A stretch of DNA of 64,000 bases from Armigeres subalbatus (taxonomy: Eukaryota > Arthropoda > Insecta > Diptera > Culicidae), in the NCBI RefSeq assembly GCF_024139115.2, contig NW_026943235.1, positions 25,869-89,868 on the forward strand, given 5' to 3'. Every line of letters begins with the position of its first letter. The first letter of the stretch is position 1. Below, in pieces: positions 11,615 through 22,550 of this stretch. The position numbers and the translations under genes were made by a program. The notes under the pieces were generated by a model. That model did not search any database, was not told the DNA's origin, and saw only the letters and a list, made by a program, of their open reading frames with translations.

Positions 11615-11695
11615 ACCAGAAAGCGTAATTGGGTGAGTGCCCAGAGATGTCGCCGTACAATCACGTGATTCGAGTTCGAACCTCAGTGAAAGCCA
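11615..11695 (+). other. tRNA-like or SINE-head-like segment
   Basis: AGCGTAATTGGGTGAGTGCC resembles an A box and GAGTTCGAACCTC resembles a B box about 45 bp later. I could not fold a convincing cloverleaf, so a degenerate tRNA-derived SINE head is more likely than a tRNA gene. Confidence 0.3.
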
Positions 11696-13291
11696 ACATT
11701 TTTTTCAATGCATAACGAAGTCGGCAAAGAAGATTTAACTATTTTGGTCGATAAAACAGTGATGAGTGATAACTAATTGATAACTAAGTTAGTTATTTGA
11801 TTAAATAATATATATAACAAAATGTGTTATCAACTTGGTATCAGTAATAACTTAATTTGTTTTCATTTAGTTATTTCAGGAGCAAAATTCTGGTATCATT
11901 TTTGTTATGTTGGCTGTTAATTCAGCCAAAATGAAAACAAATTCAGTTATCAAAATGTCCGATAACCGGATAATAGAATTTGTTATCAATAAGTTATTCA
12001 TTTTTGCTCGGGTAGTGCTACCAAACTACCGTCAGACCCACTCTAAAAATTCATATTCTGAATAGGCCCGTTGGTTATTCTAATCAACCTAATTGTTTTG
12101 TTCTTGATACTACTTGGACCAATCGCTATTCTCACAATCAATCAATTCACTCCAAAGTGGAAGTTCATTGAAAGATCAGTAGTTTTTTGCAAACCAAGCC
12201 ACTCTGGAGTTGGATTTTTTTGTCATCAAAAGAACTTATGGCGTTTCCGAAGGTCATCCAATCGACTCCATAAAAGACTGATGCCTGTATGTGTGTGTGT
12301 GTATGTGTACAAGAAATGTGACACAAACTTTTTTGTACTTAGCATTATCCGAGTTGCATTCGACGCAGATTGAGGCCTAGTTAGACCCTATTTGAAAATT
12401 AGATTGATTGAACATTGCGTTCCGGAGTTATTAACAAAACATATTTTTTGCCATTTTTTCGGAAATTGCTGCAAAGCATTTAAATGAATGTTAATAAATG
12501 AGAAATGACGAAAATTGTTAAATTTCAGGGGATTTCTAGAAATGTTTTGGTCTTTTAATAACCCTTACTTTCTACCTATTGGAACATATGCGGGTTATAG
12601 AGGCTTTATGATTCATAAAGGAAAAATTCATTTAATCCACCCCGCAAAAAAAGTTAATTTTTGTTCTCCCTGCTCTTAGCACGTTTTTTGTTTCGAAAAT
12701 CTGCAAGAATGAGGGGCGCCTAATAAAGGTTTCGCCAAGGGTGCTGGGAGTCCACGCTACGGCTCTGTCGATAATTAATCAAAACTCCTCCCCCATACCC
12801 ACCCCCTTTTCCAAAGAATCCCATACCCACTGTATATCTCCTTAGGGTGAAGCCAGAGTAACCGCGACGAGCGATTAGACGCGACTCACGTAAAAGAATA
12901 ACAATCATTAACAACAGGCTGTCAAATTGCACTGTCGCGTCGCATCGCACGTCGCGTTTAAGACGAAGAATATGTGTTCCGAATTTGGTGGAAATCGGCC
13001 AAAGGACCCAAAATTCAATCTAAATTGTTCGTTTTCTTTTAAATATCTCTCCCCCAAACTGCACCCCTTTCCAAAAATCACCCTACCCTTCCCATCGCCG
13101 TCTCCTCAAAACGAAGAATGTGTTCTCAAAATTTGGTTGACATCGGTCCACAGTTTCAAAAGTTACACTAAGTTGATCGATAACTAATCAATACTCCCCA
13201 CTCTCACAACCCTCCCCCTGTTCTGAATTTGGTGGCAATCGGTCAGGGGTCGTTCAAAAATGATGTCACAGGTTTTAGGGGGGAGGGGGTC

Positions 13292-14636
13292 TTTTTTTTT
13301 ACAAGGGAGTATGCATTTACACACTAACCCAGTACACGTGCATTGTAGTTGCCAAACTACCACACGGAAGTGTACTGGAGTGTCGGACTCGACCATACCG
13401 GTAATACCGACTAAACTCCCTTGGGCTTCACCATCGTTTCCCCCAGGAACTACCTCGCAGTACTACTTCTGGGGGGATGGCAGTACTAAGCGTACTCGCT
13501 CATTATCGCTCACACAGGCACTCGTCCCACGCGAGACTGACTTGGGTGCTCGCACACCATTCACTCCATTTGAGTCTTACTTGGATGCTCTCCCGGGCTC
13601 TCCGCTGCCATGCCTCGAGGTGTCAATAGCGGTAACTGCCTGGGCCTACAGATATTACGCTACGACACTCCTGTCTCAGCACGAGCAGATCAATCACACC
13701 ACTGCCGAAGCAGACCACACGCTACCCTGCCGCCGAAGCAGCTTCTCCAAAGACCATTCACTCCATGTGACCCTTTTTCGGGTGCTCACTCTAACACTCC
13801 ACTGCCATGCCTCGAGGTGTCGATAAGGTACCTCGACTCCTACCTCGGCATGTGCAGTCCATACTCAGACTTCTGCTGCGCTTCGAGGTATCAATAGCGG
13901 TAACTGCCTGGGCCTACAGATATTACGCTACGACACTCCTGCCTCAGCACGAGCAGATCAATCACACCACTGCCGAAGCAGACCACACGCTCCATGTGAC
14001 CCTTTTTCGGGTGCTCACTCTAACACTCCACTGCAATGCCTCGAGGTGTCGATGGGTACCTCGACTCCTACCTCGGCATGTGCAGTCCATACTCAGACTT
14101 CTGGTGCGCTTCGAGGTGACAATAGCGGCGACACGCTATGACACTCCTGCCTCAGCACAACCAGATCACTCACTCCCTGCCGAAGCAGCTCACCCGCTAC
14201 CCTACCGAAGTAGGGACACTCCCAACTCACTCTAACACTCCACTGCCATGCCTCGAGGTGTCGATAGCGGTATGTAGGGACCAATCAACGATACTACGCT
14301 ACGACACTCTTACCTTAGCATGTGCAGTCCATACTCAGACTTCTGCTGCGCTTCGAGGTGACAATAGCGGTGACGCGCTATGACACTCCTGCCTCAGCAC
14401 AACCAGATCACTCACTCCCTGCCGAAGCAGCTCACGCGCTACCCTACCGGAGTAGGGACACTCCCCATGCCAATTGGCACTCCCTGGGCTTGTGCTTTTG
14501 AAGCGGCACACAGTCGCACACACTGCTAAATCCCACCACGCCCTAGGCAGTTCTCCCTGACTCGCAGACAGCTGGGGAGGGGTCGTCAAGCCCTTGGACA
14601 TGGTCCATGCTGTCCCTGCTGTCCCTGCTGCCCCCT
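13292..14636 (-). mobile_element. 5'-truncated R1-like LINE, 3' untranslated region only
   Basis: On the minus strand this ends in a poly(A) tract (seen as T's from 13292) preceded by the same 3' region as the R1-like copy at 40286-41788: both share CAACTACAATGCACGTGTAC and the GTATTACCGGTATGGTCGAG block. Its body (about 13600-14470) is tandemly repeated, with GCCTCGAGGTGTCRATAGCG recurring near 13613, 13808, 14039 and 14249. Similar G-rich strings (GGGGAGGGGGTCT ending at 13292 and GGGGAGGGGTCT ending at 14648) flank it and may be the target duplication. No protein-coding part remains. Confidence 0.75.
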
Positions 14637-14662
14637 GGGGAGGGGTCTAAGATTTTGTGACA

Positions 14663-15723
14663 GTACAGGGGTTAGACAAAAGGTTGAGATAGGTAAAAAT
14701 AAGTCGAAATCCAAATCAGCCTAAATATGCGCAGAATAATCCGACTCTGATAAAACCAGGACCATCAGAAGCGGACACTCTTCTAGTATACTGTCCCTCT
14801 GCAAAAACCTGAGATTGGTCCTTGGCCAACGGAAATGTTCCGGATTTTCCGATGGTATGTTCAAGATTCATTTTTTCCACTGCTTGTCATTTTATGTGAC
14901 GTTAACTTTCATCATGTTTTATGCTCTCTTCGAAAACTAGAACTAATATGCCGGCCAATGGTGGCTGTAGATCGAGAATCCATCTAAACTACACAGAGAT
15001 ACGGCCATTTCCGTAAAAACGGTACCGGGAACATGATGAAATGATAACAGGTCGGAATAATGCAAATACGATTATCTGACTTCATGGCCTTGCGAGACGA
15101 TTATTACAGAAACATTTCCAGAATGATAGTGTCCACTTCCACTCTTATAACAGGTTCCATGGGCCTTCAGGAAGGGCCACTTTTGGCACCATCTGGAACC
15201 ATGCATATATGGGTGTCAAAATTCATGCTTTCCCAAGACGATCAATATAGGATCTTTATTAGAGATATATTTTGAGGACTGTGAGACTCTTTGGCCAATT
15301 TGTAACAGGTTCCGGAAGTTCTGCGAAAGTGACATTTGTTCAGGGTGTATGGCCAATCCCGTACCGTTTTCACGAAAATGGCCATATCTCTGCGTATACC
15401 CATCGGATTTTCGATCTGCAGCCAGCATTGGTCAGCATATTAGTTCTAGTTTCTGGGGAAAACATAAAACATGATGGCAGTAAACGTCATATAAAATGAC
15501 AAGCAGCAGAAAAAATGCATTTTTAACATACCCTCGGAAAACCCGGAACACCACCGGTGGCCAAGGGCCAATCAGAGGTTTCGCATAGGGCCAGTAAACA
15601 AGAAGAGTTTCCGCGTCCGATGGTCCCAGTTTGATCGAAATCGGATCATTCTACGCAAAATTATGCTGATTTGAACTTCGACAATGTTTTGCCTATCTCA
15701 ACCTTTTTGTCTAACCCCTGTAC
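14663..15723. mobile_element. Foldback element with ~380-bp inverted arms
   Basis: The left end GTACAGGGGTTAGACAAAAG is complementary to the right end, and similarity continues inward through shared blocks such as TGCTTGTCATTTTATRTGACG and AACTAGAACTAATATGC. Total length is 1,061 bp with a short unpaired centre. No protein is encoded; this is a non-autonomous long-TIR element. It abuts the R1-like fragment. Confidence 0.8.
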
Positions 15724-15936
15724 ATGTACTAGGTATACAAAAAAGTGTGACAAAGGGGGGGGGGAGGGGGTCAAGAAATCCCAAAAAGTAGTGGACGTCA
15801 TACTTGAATCGCCCCACGGGGTTTTAAAGATAAATTAAATTGTTCGTTTTTTCAAATAGGGTTCAGAAGTTATGCAGGAATATACATACAAACATAAAAA
15901 CATTGAGTTTTATATGTATAGATTTTGTAAAATTAA

Positions 15937-16142
15937 TTACAACACAAAAGTTTTTATCCGGCACTTACGCTGACAAATTGATTTAAAAATGATTGCCACA
16001 TCGTACAAACCTTTAACTACTTTGAATTTGCTTTGCAAAGTATCAAAAATGTGTTCGACTATCTGCATGTATGACCCAGAGAGAAGGCCACATGTACCTA
16101 TGAGATGGTCACAACTTAAATGTTTATCTTGAGCTTGATTTT
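15937..16142 (-). CDS. Candidate terminal exon of a cysteine-containing protein
   Basis: On the minus strand a polypyrimidine tract and TTTTTTTCTAAACCAG precede position 16142. From there one frame stays open for 67 codons to TAA at 15937-15939. The peptide has a CX5C pair near its start (SCDHLIGTC), a helical-looking middle (SGSYMQIVEHIFDTL) and a CX3C pair near its end (SICQRKCRIKTFVL). The last third aligns with the end of the neighbouring exon at 16307-16541 (VAIIFKSICQRKC versus VAVIVQLICSAC), which suggests a repeated domain or tandem paralogues. The exon starts with two bases of a split codon. I do not recognise the family. Joining to the upstream exon is unsolved because the phases do not match; one or both could be decayed. 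Confidence 0.45.
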
Positions 16143-16162
16143 CTGGTTTAGAAAAAAATTAA

Positions 16163-16264
16163 TTAAGTCAGATGAGCGTATGATCCGTTAATCAAAGTGA
16201 GATTCTTCACTCCTTCTGCTTTACAACTATGGGGAATATTTTTTAAGTGATCATTTGTAACGGT
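16163..16264 (-). CDS. Small candidate exon or exon extension between the two Cys exons
   Basis: If the 42-bp stretch 16265-16306 (starting GTAAAC, ending CCCTTTAG on the minus strand) is removed, the frame of the upstream exon continues for 33 codons here to TAA at 16163-16165. The peptide contains SCKAEG and LTLINGSYAHLT, which resembles the start of the 15937-16142 exon (SCDHL, LLSGSYMQI). A 42-bp intron is very short for an insect, so this is weak. Confidence 0.25.
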   Translation of the reverse strand, partial: TVTNDHLKNIPHSCKAEGVKNLTLINGSYAHLT

Positions 16265-16306
16265 CTAAAGGGTTGTAAATCTATTTCTAAAAAATGTAAT
16301 GTTTAC

Positions 16307-16541
16307 CTTTGTGGAATTGCACACATTTTGGATATACGAGTGCGCTTTATTATTGATGTTTGAAGTTGGGACAGACAAAATATTTAAAGCATAGTGCGAT
16401 TTGTCGCACGCGCTACAAATAAGTTGAACAATAACTGCTACAAAGTCATTCCGCTTAATTCCTTTCCGCAAACAAAGCCATACTTCCTCTATGTCACGTA
16501 AAATTGAACTTTTATCGTCTGTCTTAATTATTATTAAAACC
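16307..16541 (-). CDS. Candidate internal exon, cysteine-containing protein
   Basis: On the minus strand TTCTTGTTTACCAG ends at 16542 and AAAG|GTAAAC lies at 16307, giving a 235-bp segment with plausible acceptor and donor. It is open throughout: 78 codons with IEEVWLCLRKGI, then VAVIVQLICSACDK, then SYIQNVCNSTK. Five cysteines and an N-linked glycosylation site (NST) fit a secreted or extracellular protein. A signal-peptide exon would have to lie at higher coordinates, possibly beyond the plus-strand gene at 16602-17153. I do not recognise the protein. Confidence 0.4.
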
Positions 16542-16601
16542 CTGGTAAACAAGAAACACGGTTTAGTCTAAATTATTTCTTTTCTCTGTTCTTTCCATAC
16601 G

Positions 16602-17153
16602 ATGGATGTTTTTCCGAGCATGAAAATACTTTCTGCAATATTTTTTCTTCAGTTCACGTCAAATTGGTTCGTGTATTGTAATGATGCTTTCGAATCCGAT
16701 TCGTTCTTCAATTTTGATGATGAACTCGGTACCACGCTCCCTCCTGCTGCTAGAACAAATGTAGAAACCACTCTTCCATCGTCCAATACGACAACTAGAC
16801 CGCCGTTACAAGCAATAGTGGAGCCCAATTTCATCCAGAGCCAACCCGACCTACCAAGGCAGCCGGAACCGTCTACGGTATGCACTCCATTGCAAGTGCT
16901 CTGCCAGCGAATTCAAGAAACTCTGGACGCAATCTCCTACGAAATTCGTCAGTTTCAAGTCAAAGCCATGCAGGAGATCGTCGAAAGTGAGCGAAACCAA
17001 ACGGCGCAGGGTTGCGGGCTGGTTCAGCTGATGCACACGATTGAAAAACTGCAACGCCAGCAGAACGCTGCCACCAACCAGACTGCACCCGTCGTCGTCG
17101 ATGACACGAAAGTGAAGGAAACAGGAAATGTTGGGTTAGGCGGGGTGGTGTAG
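16602..17153 (+). CDS. Secreted protein of unknown function, 183 aa
   Basis: A true ATG at 16602 opens a 183-codon frame to TAG. A second Met at residue 7 starts a typical signal peptide (KILSAIFFLQFTS, then NWFVYC), so export is likely; either Met would serve. Residues 40-90 are Thr/Pro-rich (TTLPPAA, TTTRPP) and low in structure. Residues 92-150 hold four cysteines (VCTPLQVLC and QGCG) and a helical segment (QRIQETLDAISYEIRQFQ) with N-glycosylation sites NQT at about 132 and 159. AATAAA at 17184-17189, 31 bp after the stop, is a good poly(A) signal. Codon use is more balanced than in the surrounding AT-rich repeats. I see no known family; a mosquito-restricted secreted product such as a salivary, eggshell or gland protein is only a guess. 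It starts about 60 bp from the minus-strand exon at 16307-16541. Confidence 0.7.
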   Translation: MDVFPSMKILSAIFFLQFTSNWFVYCNDAFESDSFFNFDDELGTTLPPAARTNVETTLPSSNTTTRPPLQAIVEPNFIQSQPDLPRQPEPSTVCTPLQVLCQRIQETLDAISYEIRQFQVKAMQEIVESERNQTAQGCGLVQLMHTIEKLQRQQNAATNQTAPVVVDDTKVKETGNVGLGGVV

Positions 17154-17183
17154 TGTTGGATGTTATTAAAGTCATGAATCGTG

Positions 17184-17189
17184 AATAAA
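17184..17189 (+). terminator. Poly(A) signal AATAAA of the secreted-protein gene
   Basis: Canonical hexamer, 31 bp downstream of the stop codon at 17153. Confidence 0.6.
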
Positions 17190-18143
17190 ATTGAAATGTT
17201 ACGCAATGTTGGGATTATGGGAAGTGGAAGCAAGAACAGTCGGGCTGCAGATGAAAAATGTAAATGGTAGGAGTGAAGCACTGCGAATACATGACCAACG
17301 TGCCGTTCCGGGAGAAATGTGATAAGCTCGCTGCTGGGCATTTTTAATGCTTTCTCTCTATGAGGCTGGGCGGGACAAGCACTTACAGCAAGAAAATAAC
17401 GCAGTATATTTCATTTTTATCTGTTCTTGGTTTTTGTTTATAGTCGTGAATCAATGCACTTCTGTTCTTAAAAACGCATTGTTTTCTAACGGATTCTACA
17501 CCAAAAATATATAAATATATTGAATTAATTTGACCATAAATGAGAAACGAAAACTTAACTAAACAAACGTTGCAAAGAAAATGACCGTGGAAATTTTTAT
17601 TTAATTTTTAACAGCAATCGGCTTACCTGACAAACACGACGTCGACTGAATCCATGCCAATGTGTGGATCTGTATGGCTCTTTGTGTCTATCGGAAAATG
17701 GCTTATCATTGATTTACTTGTTTACTCTACATCAACTCAATGGTAGGCGTTGTATTGGGAAAAATCAGAGAGTGATAAAAGTCGATAAAAACCATGGTGA
17801 TTGAAAATTAACAAGTTAAGTTTTTTATGCATCAACAAAGTATCGTTTTCTATTAAACTGGTGTCTATTTGATAACACTCCTTCTCAAGCAGCCAATCCG
17901 AAAAAGTCCCAATGGTTTTGTAAATTTGTCTTCAGTGATCCGGACGCCAAATAGACGAATCCAATTGAAAAAAGAAGAAGACAATTAACGGTGTTAACTT
18001 TGACAGATTCTACAGCTCAGCATAGGAAGATAAATCGAAACTGCTTATAATAAATTCTGGAAAAAATGTTATTAAAATCTTATTGATATAGGTACGACAC
18101 GGAAAAAAAAATCTTAAGTACGTATGTGGATTTTCATTTCATA
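17190..18143. other. AT-rich intergenic, nothing recognised
   Basis: No coding or repeat structure that I can support beyond general AT-richness. Confidence 0.4.
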
Positions 18144-18337
18144 TAGGGGGAATGACGGCTTTGGCAGGTTTTGTTCTATTATTGTCAGGGGGTTTACTAT
18201 AACCAATTGTGCTGAAATTTGGCCTTTAACATTCTTTGCATATCAAAGAATGTTGTGGCCAAATTTCATAACATTTGATCAACAAAACCCCCCTGACAAT
18301 AATAGAACAAAACCTGCCAAAGCCGTCATTTACCCTA
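18144..18337. mobile_element. Palindromic MITE (194 bp)
   Basis: TAGGGGGAATGACGGCTTTG at the left pairs with its near complement ending CCGTCATTTACCCTA. The arms share GGCAGGTTTTGTTCTATT and continue almost to a short centre around ACATTCTTTG. No coding content. Confidence 0.85.
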
Positions 18338-18836
18338 GTTCTTACATTTTGTCTAGAATTTATTATAAGGATTTTAAAATTACTTTGTGGTGGTGGTTGA
18401 TCCCTAGAAGTTATGCCTACCTCCGTTCTGCTCATGATCTTAAGTATCTTGAGTTGTCAGCACTCATTATTATATAATGTGAGGGGCTTGCGTGAAATAG
18501 AACTTGAAACAAATGAGTGTTTAGAACAGGTATCCACCGGTTGACACTAAACGGATCAACTTAAAATATAAACTTTTGCTTATGCAATCTGATAACTTTT
18601 ATTTAGTTTTCATGCATCAATTTCTTGGGAGCTTTGTTTTGGTGGATATTACATAACGCAAGAGAGGGTTTAAACTCTGCGTTATATTGCATGAATTCCC
18701 CGATTTGGTGCGTTACTACTACAGTAATAGCTGTTTCGGGGTAGTTGGGATCGAATTTGGATAACTAAAGTAAACATGATTTATATACGATTTATATACG
18801 AACTACCGAAACGTTACATTCACATGACAGCTGATT

Positions 18837-19155
18837 CTTTCAGAAACGAATGTGCTGCTTCAAATATGTTTCAATTCTCGTCAAAATTGATCAAATTACG
18901 TCGAATCCTTTGGATATAACATAAGTGTTTAATATGGACAGACTTTGGTGATGTTTAGGCAAACAATCTGGTAGCGACACGGCAAGTATTTCGGCAAGTA
19001 TTCTTTCAGAAACGAATGTGCTGCTTCAAATATGTTTCAATTCTCGTGAAAATTGATCAAATTACGTCGAATCCTTTGGATATAACATAAGTGTTTAATA
19101 TGGACAGACTTTGGTGATGTTTAGGCAAACAATCTGGTAGCGACACGGCAAGTAT
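18837..19155 (+). repeat. Tandem duplication, 168-bp offset
   Basis: CTTTCAGAAACGAATGTGC begins at 18837 and again at 19005, and about 150 bp following each are nearly identical (shared AATCTGGTAGCGACACGGCA). The near identity indicates a recent event. Confidence 0.9.
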
Positions 19156-19182
19156 TTGCTAAAACCAATGAAAGCAACGTTC

Positions 19183-19232
19183 ATTTGTGTAGGAATAATA
19201 ACAATTTTGATGTATTTGCTATTATTCCTACA
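19183..19232. repeat. Short palindrome GTAGGAATAATA...TATTATTCCTAC
   Basis: GTAGGAATAATAACAA and TTGCTATTATTCCTAC are complementary with one mismatch around a 14-bp centre. One arm with flank recurs near 37040 (GTAGGAATAATAGCAAATAC), so it is a dispersed element end. Confidence 0.65.
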
Positions 19233-19392
19233 ATAAATTATTCGAAATAATGCATTGAGCAATTCAATGGTCTTGATTTTTGATTATTTTGCGAATTAGT
19301 TGATTGTGCTGTGTGATGAATAACTTATTCAAATGCATTGAATTTAGTTCACGAGAAAGCTTATTGTTTAAGACACTTACTTAGCCTGGTGG

Positions 19393-20507
19393 TAAAGTTT
19401 CCATTTCCCGGCCATTTTCGTTGTCCCGGGATTCGGGATGAACTTGTTCGTACATCCCGGGAAATCCCGTGATCCCGGGATTTTTCGATGTTTCCTTAGA
19501 AAACTTATTTTTTGATTTAAAAACGATTTTATTCAATATTAAGGAGTAAAGTTCATATTTCTGAAAGGCCAGATAATACAGATTTCAAATTTAAACTCAA
19601 TTCAATTCTAATTTGAATCTAGCCGTTTGAAAAAAAAAACGACTTCAAGAAGCAAATAATATTCACGTTTTTCTCGGAACTTAGAGTACCCTTTTGGAAT
19701 ATATGATCGCCGAGTCCGAGAAGAAGGGTTTGCTGGTGGTTGAAGTCGGCTTTACTGTTTGCATTGTTTTGAATATGAATTGGGTACTTGCGCATGTGCT
19801 GGACAGTTTGTTGTACGAACGTCGATTGGCAGAACATGAATTGGATCAAGAATTGTTTTAAAGGCAAGAAGCTCAGGAAGACTGACTCAATGTTGGGCGG
19901 CGCGAGGAAATTAGCAAGGCGAATATCAGCTAGTGTACATAAACACAACCTCGCTGTAGACGGGAGATGGGTAGGAAGCAGGCGCCAAATAGATGTAGCT
20001 GACATTGTACTGTAGATACTTGTCATTTAATTAATAGAGAGCAGTAGCTGCTGGAAAAGTATCAGTCAGTAGCCCTCCATTGAGTGGTATACGGGAATCT
20101 ATTTTTTTGTGAAGGTGTTCTATTAACTATCTCCGATATGTTCATGTCTGCTCCTCTCTTACTAATTTAATAATAAGAAGATATCTAATGCGCATCACAA
20201 AGAACCTTGGCTCCGTATACATGCCTGAGCCTACCAAATAAACGAGATTGAAAAAATATCATGTCTGATGGGAGGTATAAAAATATAATATAATTATCAC
20301 CTAAGTTGGATTTCGCGTTCAAAACAAATAACTTTTGTAAGAAGAAAAATTACACTGTTTGCGAACCGGAAATAATAAAGTATTTTTTGTCCCGGGTATC
20401 CCGGGATTTTCGGGATCTCAAAAATAATATCCCGGGAATCGGGAAATCCCGAATTTTCCTAAATCCCGGGATTTTTTGTCCCGAGATGTCCCGGGATGGA
20501 AACTCTA
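19393..20507. mobile_element. Non-autonomous hAT element with exact 8-bp target duplication
   Basis: Ends TAAAGTTTCC and GGAAACTCTA are inverted, each followed inward by CCCGGGA-rich subterminal repeats (19410-19490 and 20385-20500). CCTGGTGG occurs directly outside both ends (19385-19392 and 20508-20515). An 8-bp duplication and TAGAGTTTCC-type ends are the signature of hAT elements. A plus-strand remnant at about 19788-20015 (RKLARRISASVHKHNLAVDGRW) may derive from a transposase C-terminus, but no intact gene remains. Confidence 0.85.
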
Positions 20508-20813
20508 CCTGGTGGCAATCAAAATACATACTCTTGAGAGGGTGCGCGTTTTCAGTAAGGTATCCGTATCAATCCGATAATCAATTTGGTCAGTATGAGC
20601 TTGTTAGTTAAGTTTTCGGCAAACGTCTGCGGCCAATCGTAGTAGTACTGTGATTATGTAGATGATTGAATGAATTGTTGAAATCTGGAATGGTGATTAA
20701 AACCGGGTTATAATAAAATAGTTAAATGATAATGGTTAAATGGTTACAAGGAAATTGTTAAACAAATCGTTATATCATATGAATACTAAATATATCAACT
20801 AAGATATTCGAAA

Positions 20814-22145
20814 TTGACTAATAAAGTCAAATGGTTCTGTTCTTTTAGGAAAGCAACAAGATCTGCCATTAATTCAGCTTTGACAAAAGAACTGGAACAG
20901 GAGAGACAGCGTAATGCATCACTGCCTGCCAAATTGAAGAGAGTTAAATCTGACCACAGAAAATTTGAGCAATCAGTAAACGAAGGTAGCTTCGTTCGGC
21001 TTCATTCCACCATGAGAGACGATAGTTCGGGCAATGACCACAACTCCGTATTCATGTCATCCATGAGCAACCTATCGCTGGCTTCCCTGAACGTACCAGA
21101 ATGCAGATCCGCCGACGGAGAAGACGAAATCGACCGAAAATCTTTCGAACAGTGGAAGAATATGTTGGAGGCATCAATGCAGCTGGCAGGGGTTGCCGAT
21201 GAAGTCACCAAGATGAACATATTCACTATTAAAGCAGGTCCGAAATTGTTGGATGTTCTAGAAGGGACAGTCACGCATCCGGAAACTCCCGATATTGTAA
21301 CAAATCCATACGCAAATGCGATTCAACGATTGAATGCATATTTCGGATCGCGTGACTACATATTTATGCAGCGTCAAAAACTAATATCCCTAACTCAAAA
21401 TGCAGGAGAAAAAGATGTAAAATACGTTAAGCGGGTCATCGCTATAGCAAAGCTATGTGACTTCAGCGATAATAATTTGCCGGAGCAAGTGGCGGACTCA
21501 ATTCAATCGCACGCGTTGAATCAGAAAGTTCGCGAGGCTGCAAGAAAAATGCTTCGCAAGGGTGGTTCATTGGCTGACCTACTAGATAGAGTGCGCACTC
21601 TGGAAATGGATCAATTGAATGAGGACATTTTTGTCAAGAACAATAGTCAGGCAGCGCAGCTAACAGTAGCAGCTGTCACATCCGCTGGACAAAGAAATCA
21701 ACTTGGAAGGCAAGGCAGTTTTGGCAACCCAAGAAATCAATCGAACACACAGCATTACCAATATGGCAGCAACAACGGCTTCGGTACACGTAACGGACAG
21801 CGCAGTTTTTCTGGTAATTGGTTATCCGGAAGAGGAGGAAGAGGCATTGGCCGTCGAGATATCGTTAGAAATACTACATCACGTGTCCCATGTTGGAGAT
21901 GTATGAGTAGGCGACACCAACCATCCGAATGCTTTGCTGTTGACCAGGCGTGCCGAAACTGTAATGTTAGAGGACATTTTGAACGGGCATGTCGTCAGCA
22001 GAAACCTTCGGTGTCATCATCCGAATCAATGAAACGTCGTTACAGTAACGATTCCAAGGAGTCATCGTCAAAGAAGATTGCTGCGGTTAAAGAAGAGGAT
22101 GATATCCCTGTGAACGAAACAGTAAGTGGCCCATCTTCCGAATAA
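20814..22145 (+). pseudogene. gag: Ty3/gypsy-like gag
   Basis: A 443-codon frame with no convincing ATG at its head; TTCTGTTCTTTTAG precedes GGAAAGC near 20850, so a spliced or truncated start is possible. The middle is capsid-like (FEQWKNMLEASMQLAGV, then YFGSRDYIFMQRQKL). The C-terminal part has two adjoining retroviral zinc knuckles of the form CX2CX4HX4C: CWRCMSRRHQPSEC and CRNCNVRGHFERAC. Gag of this type packages element RNA in cytoplasmic particles. The expected protease region after 22145 is disrupted and largely missing. It heads a pol fragment in the same orientation at 22551. Confidence 0.85.
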
Positions 22146-22550
22146 GCTTTTATAATCCATTCTCGCACTAGGTGGATATACTTGGCCATATTAAACTGAT
22201 TTTCTTGATAATAAGTTTTCTACCATACTTGAAATGAATTCAAAATAAATAATAATAAAAAAAATAAAAAGTTCGTTAATAAAGTTGTTCAAATTTCAGA
22301 AGCTTACTTGTTCAATCGAACCTGACACGCTAAGTAAAGAAAGCGTATCGCCAATAGTAAATGACATAACTGAAACTGAGACATTCCAGATCGCTAAGCC
22401 CGGATCAGTCAATCGTACTACAGAATGTATCGATATTGGGGTTAGTTATTCTGCGACTTTTTATCAATCAATTATTTAATCAGTATTTTTTTCAAAACCC
22501 AATATGTTTGCATAAAAGCTGGTAGCGATAAACCGCTAAAGGCATATGCT

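Larger units (their letters stand above)
10331..13291. other. Intergenic repeat mixture, no gene recognised
   Basis: Contains an inverted repeat pair (11002-11283), a tRNA-like segment (11615-11695), and an AT-rich stretch at 11750-12012 dense in GATAAC and GTTATC. From 12720 on are imperfect repeats of GAAGAATRTGTTC-like blocks with C-rich runs. Open frames here show no family motif. Confidence 0.4.

Noticed and set aside
11615..11695. Functional tRNA gene
   Set aside because: A- and B-box-like motifs are present but I could not pair an acceptor stem or anticodon arm.
13260..14235. 188-aa and 142-aa plus-strand frames
   Set aside because: They are antisense to the R1-like LINE 3' region and follow its tandem repeats.
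20516..20813. Left LTR of the gypsy-like element
   Set aside because: Compared with 34169-34600 by eye and found no direct repeat; no primer-binding site recognised.
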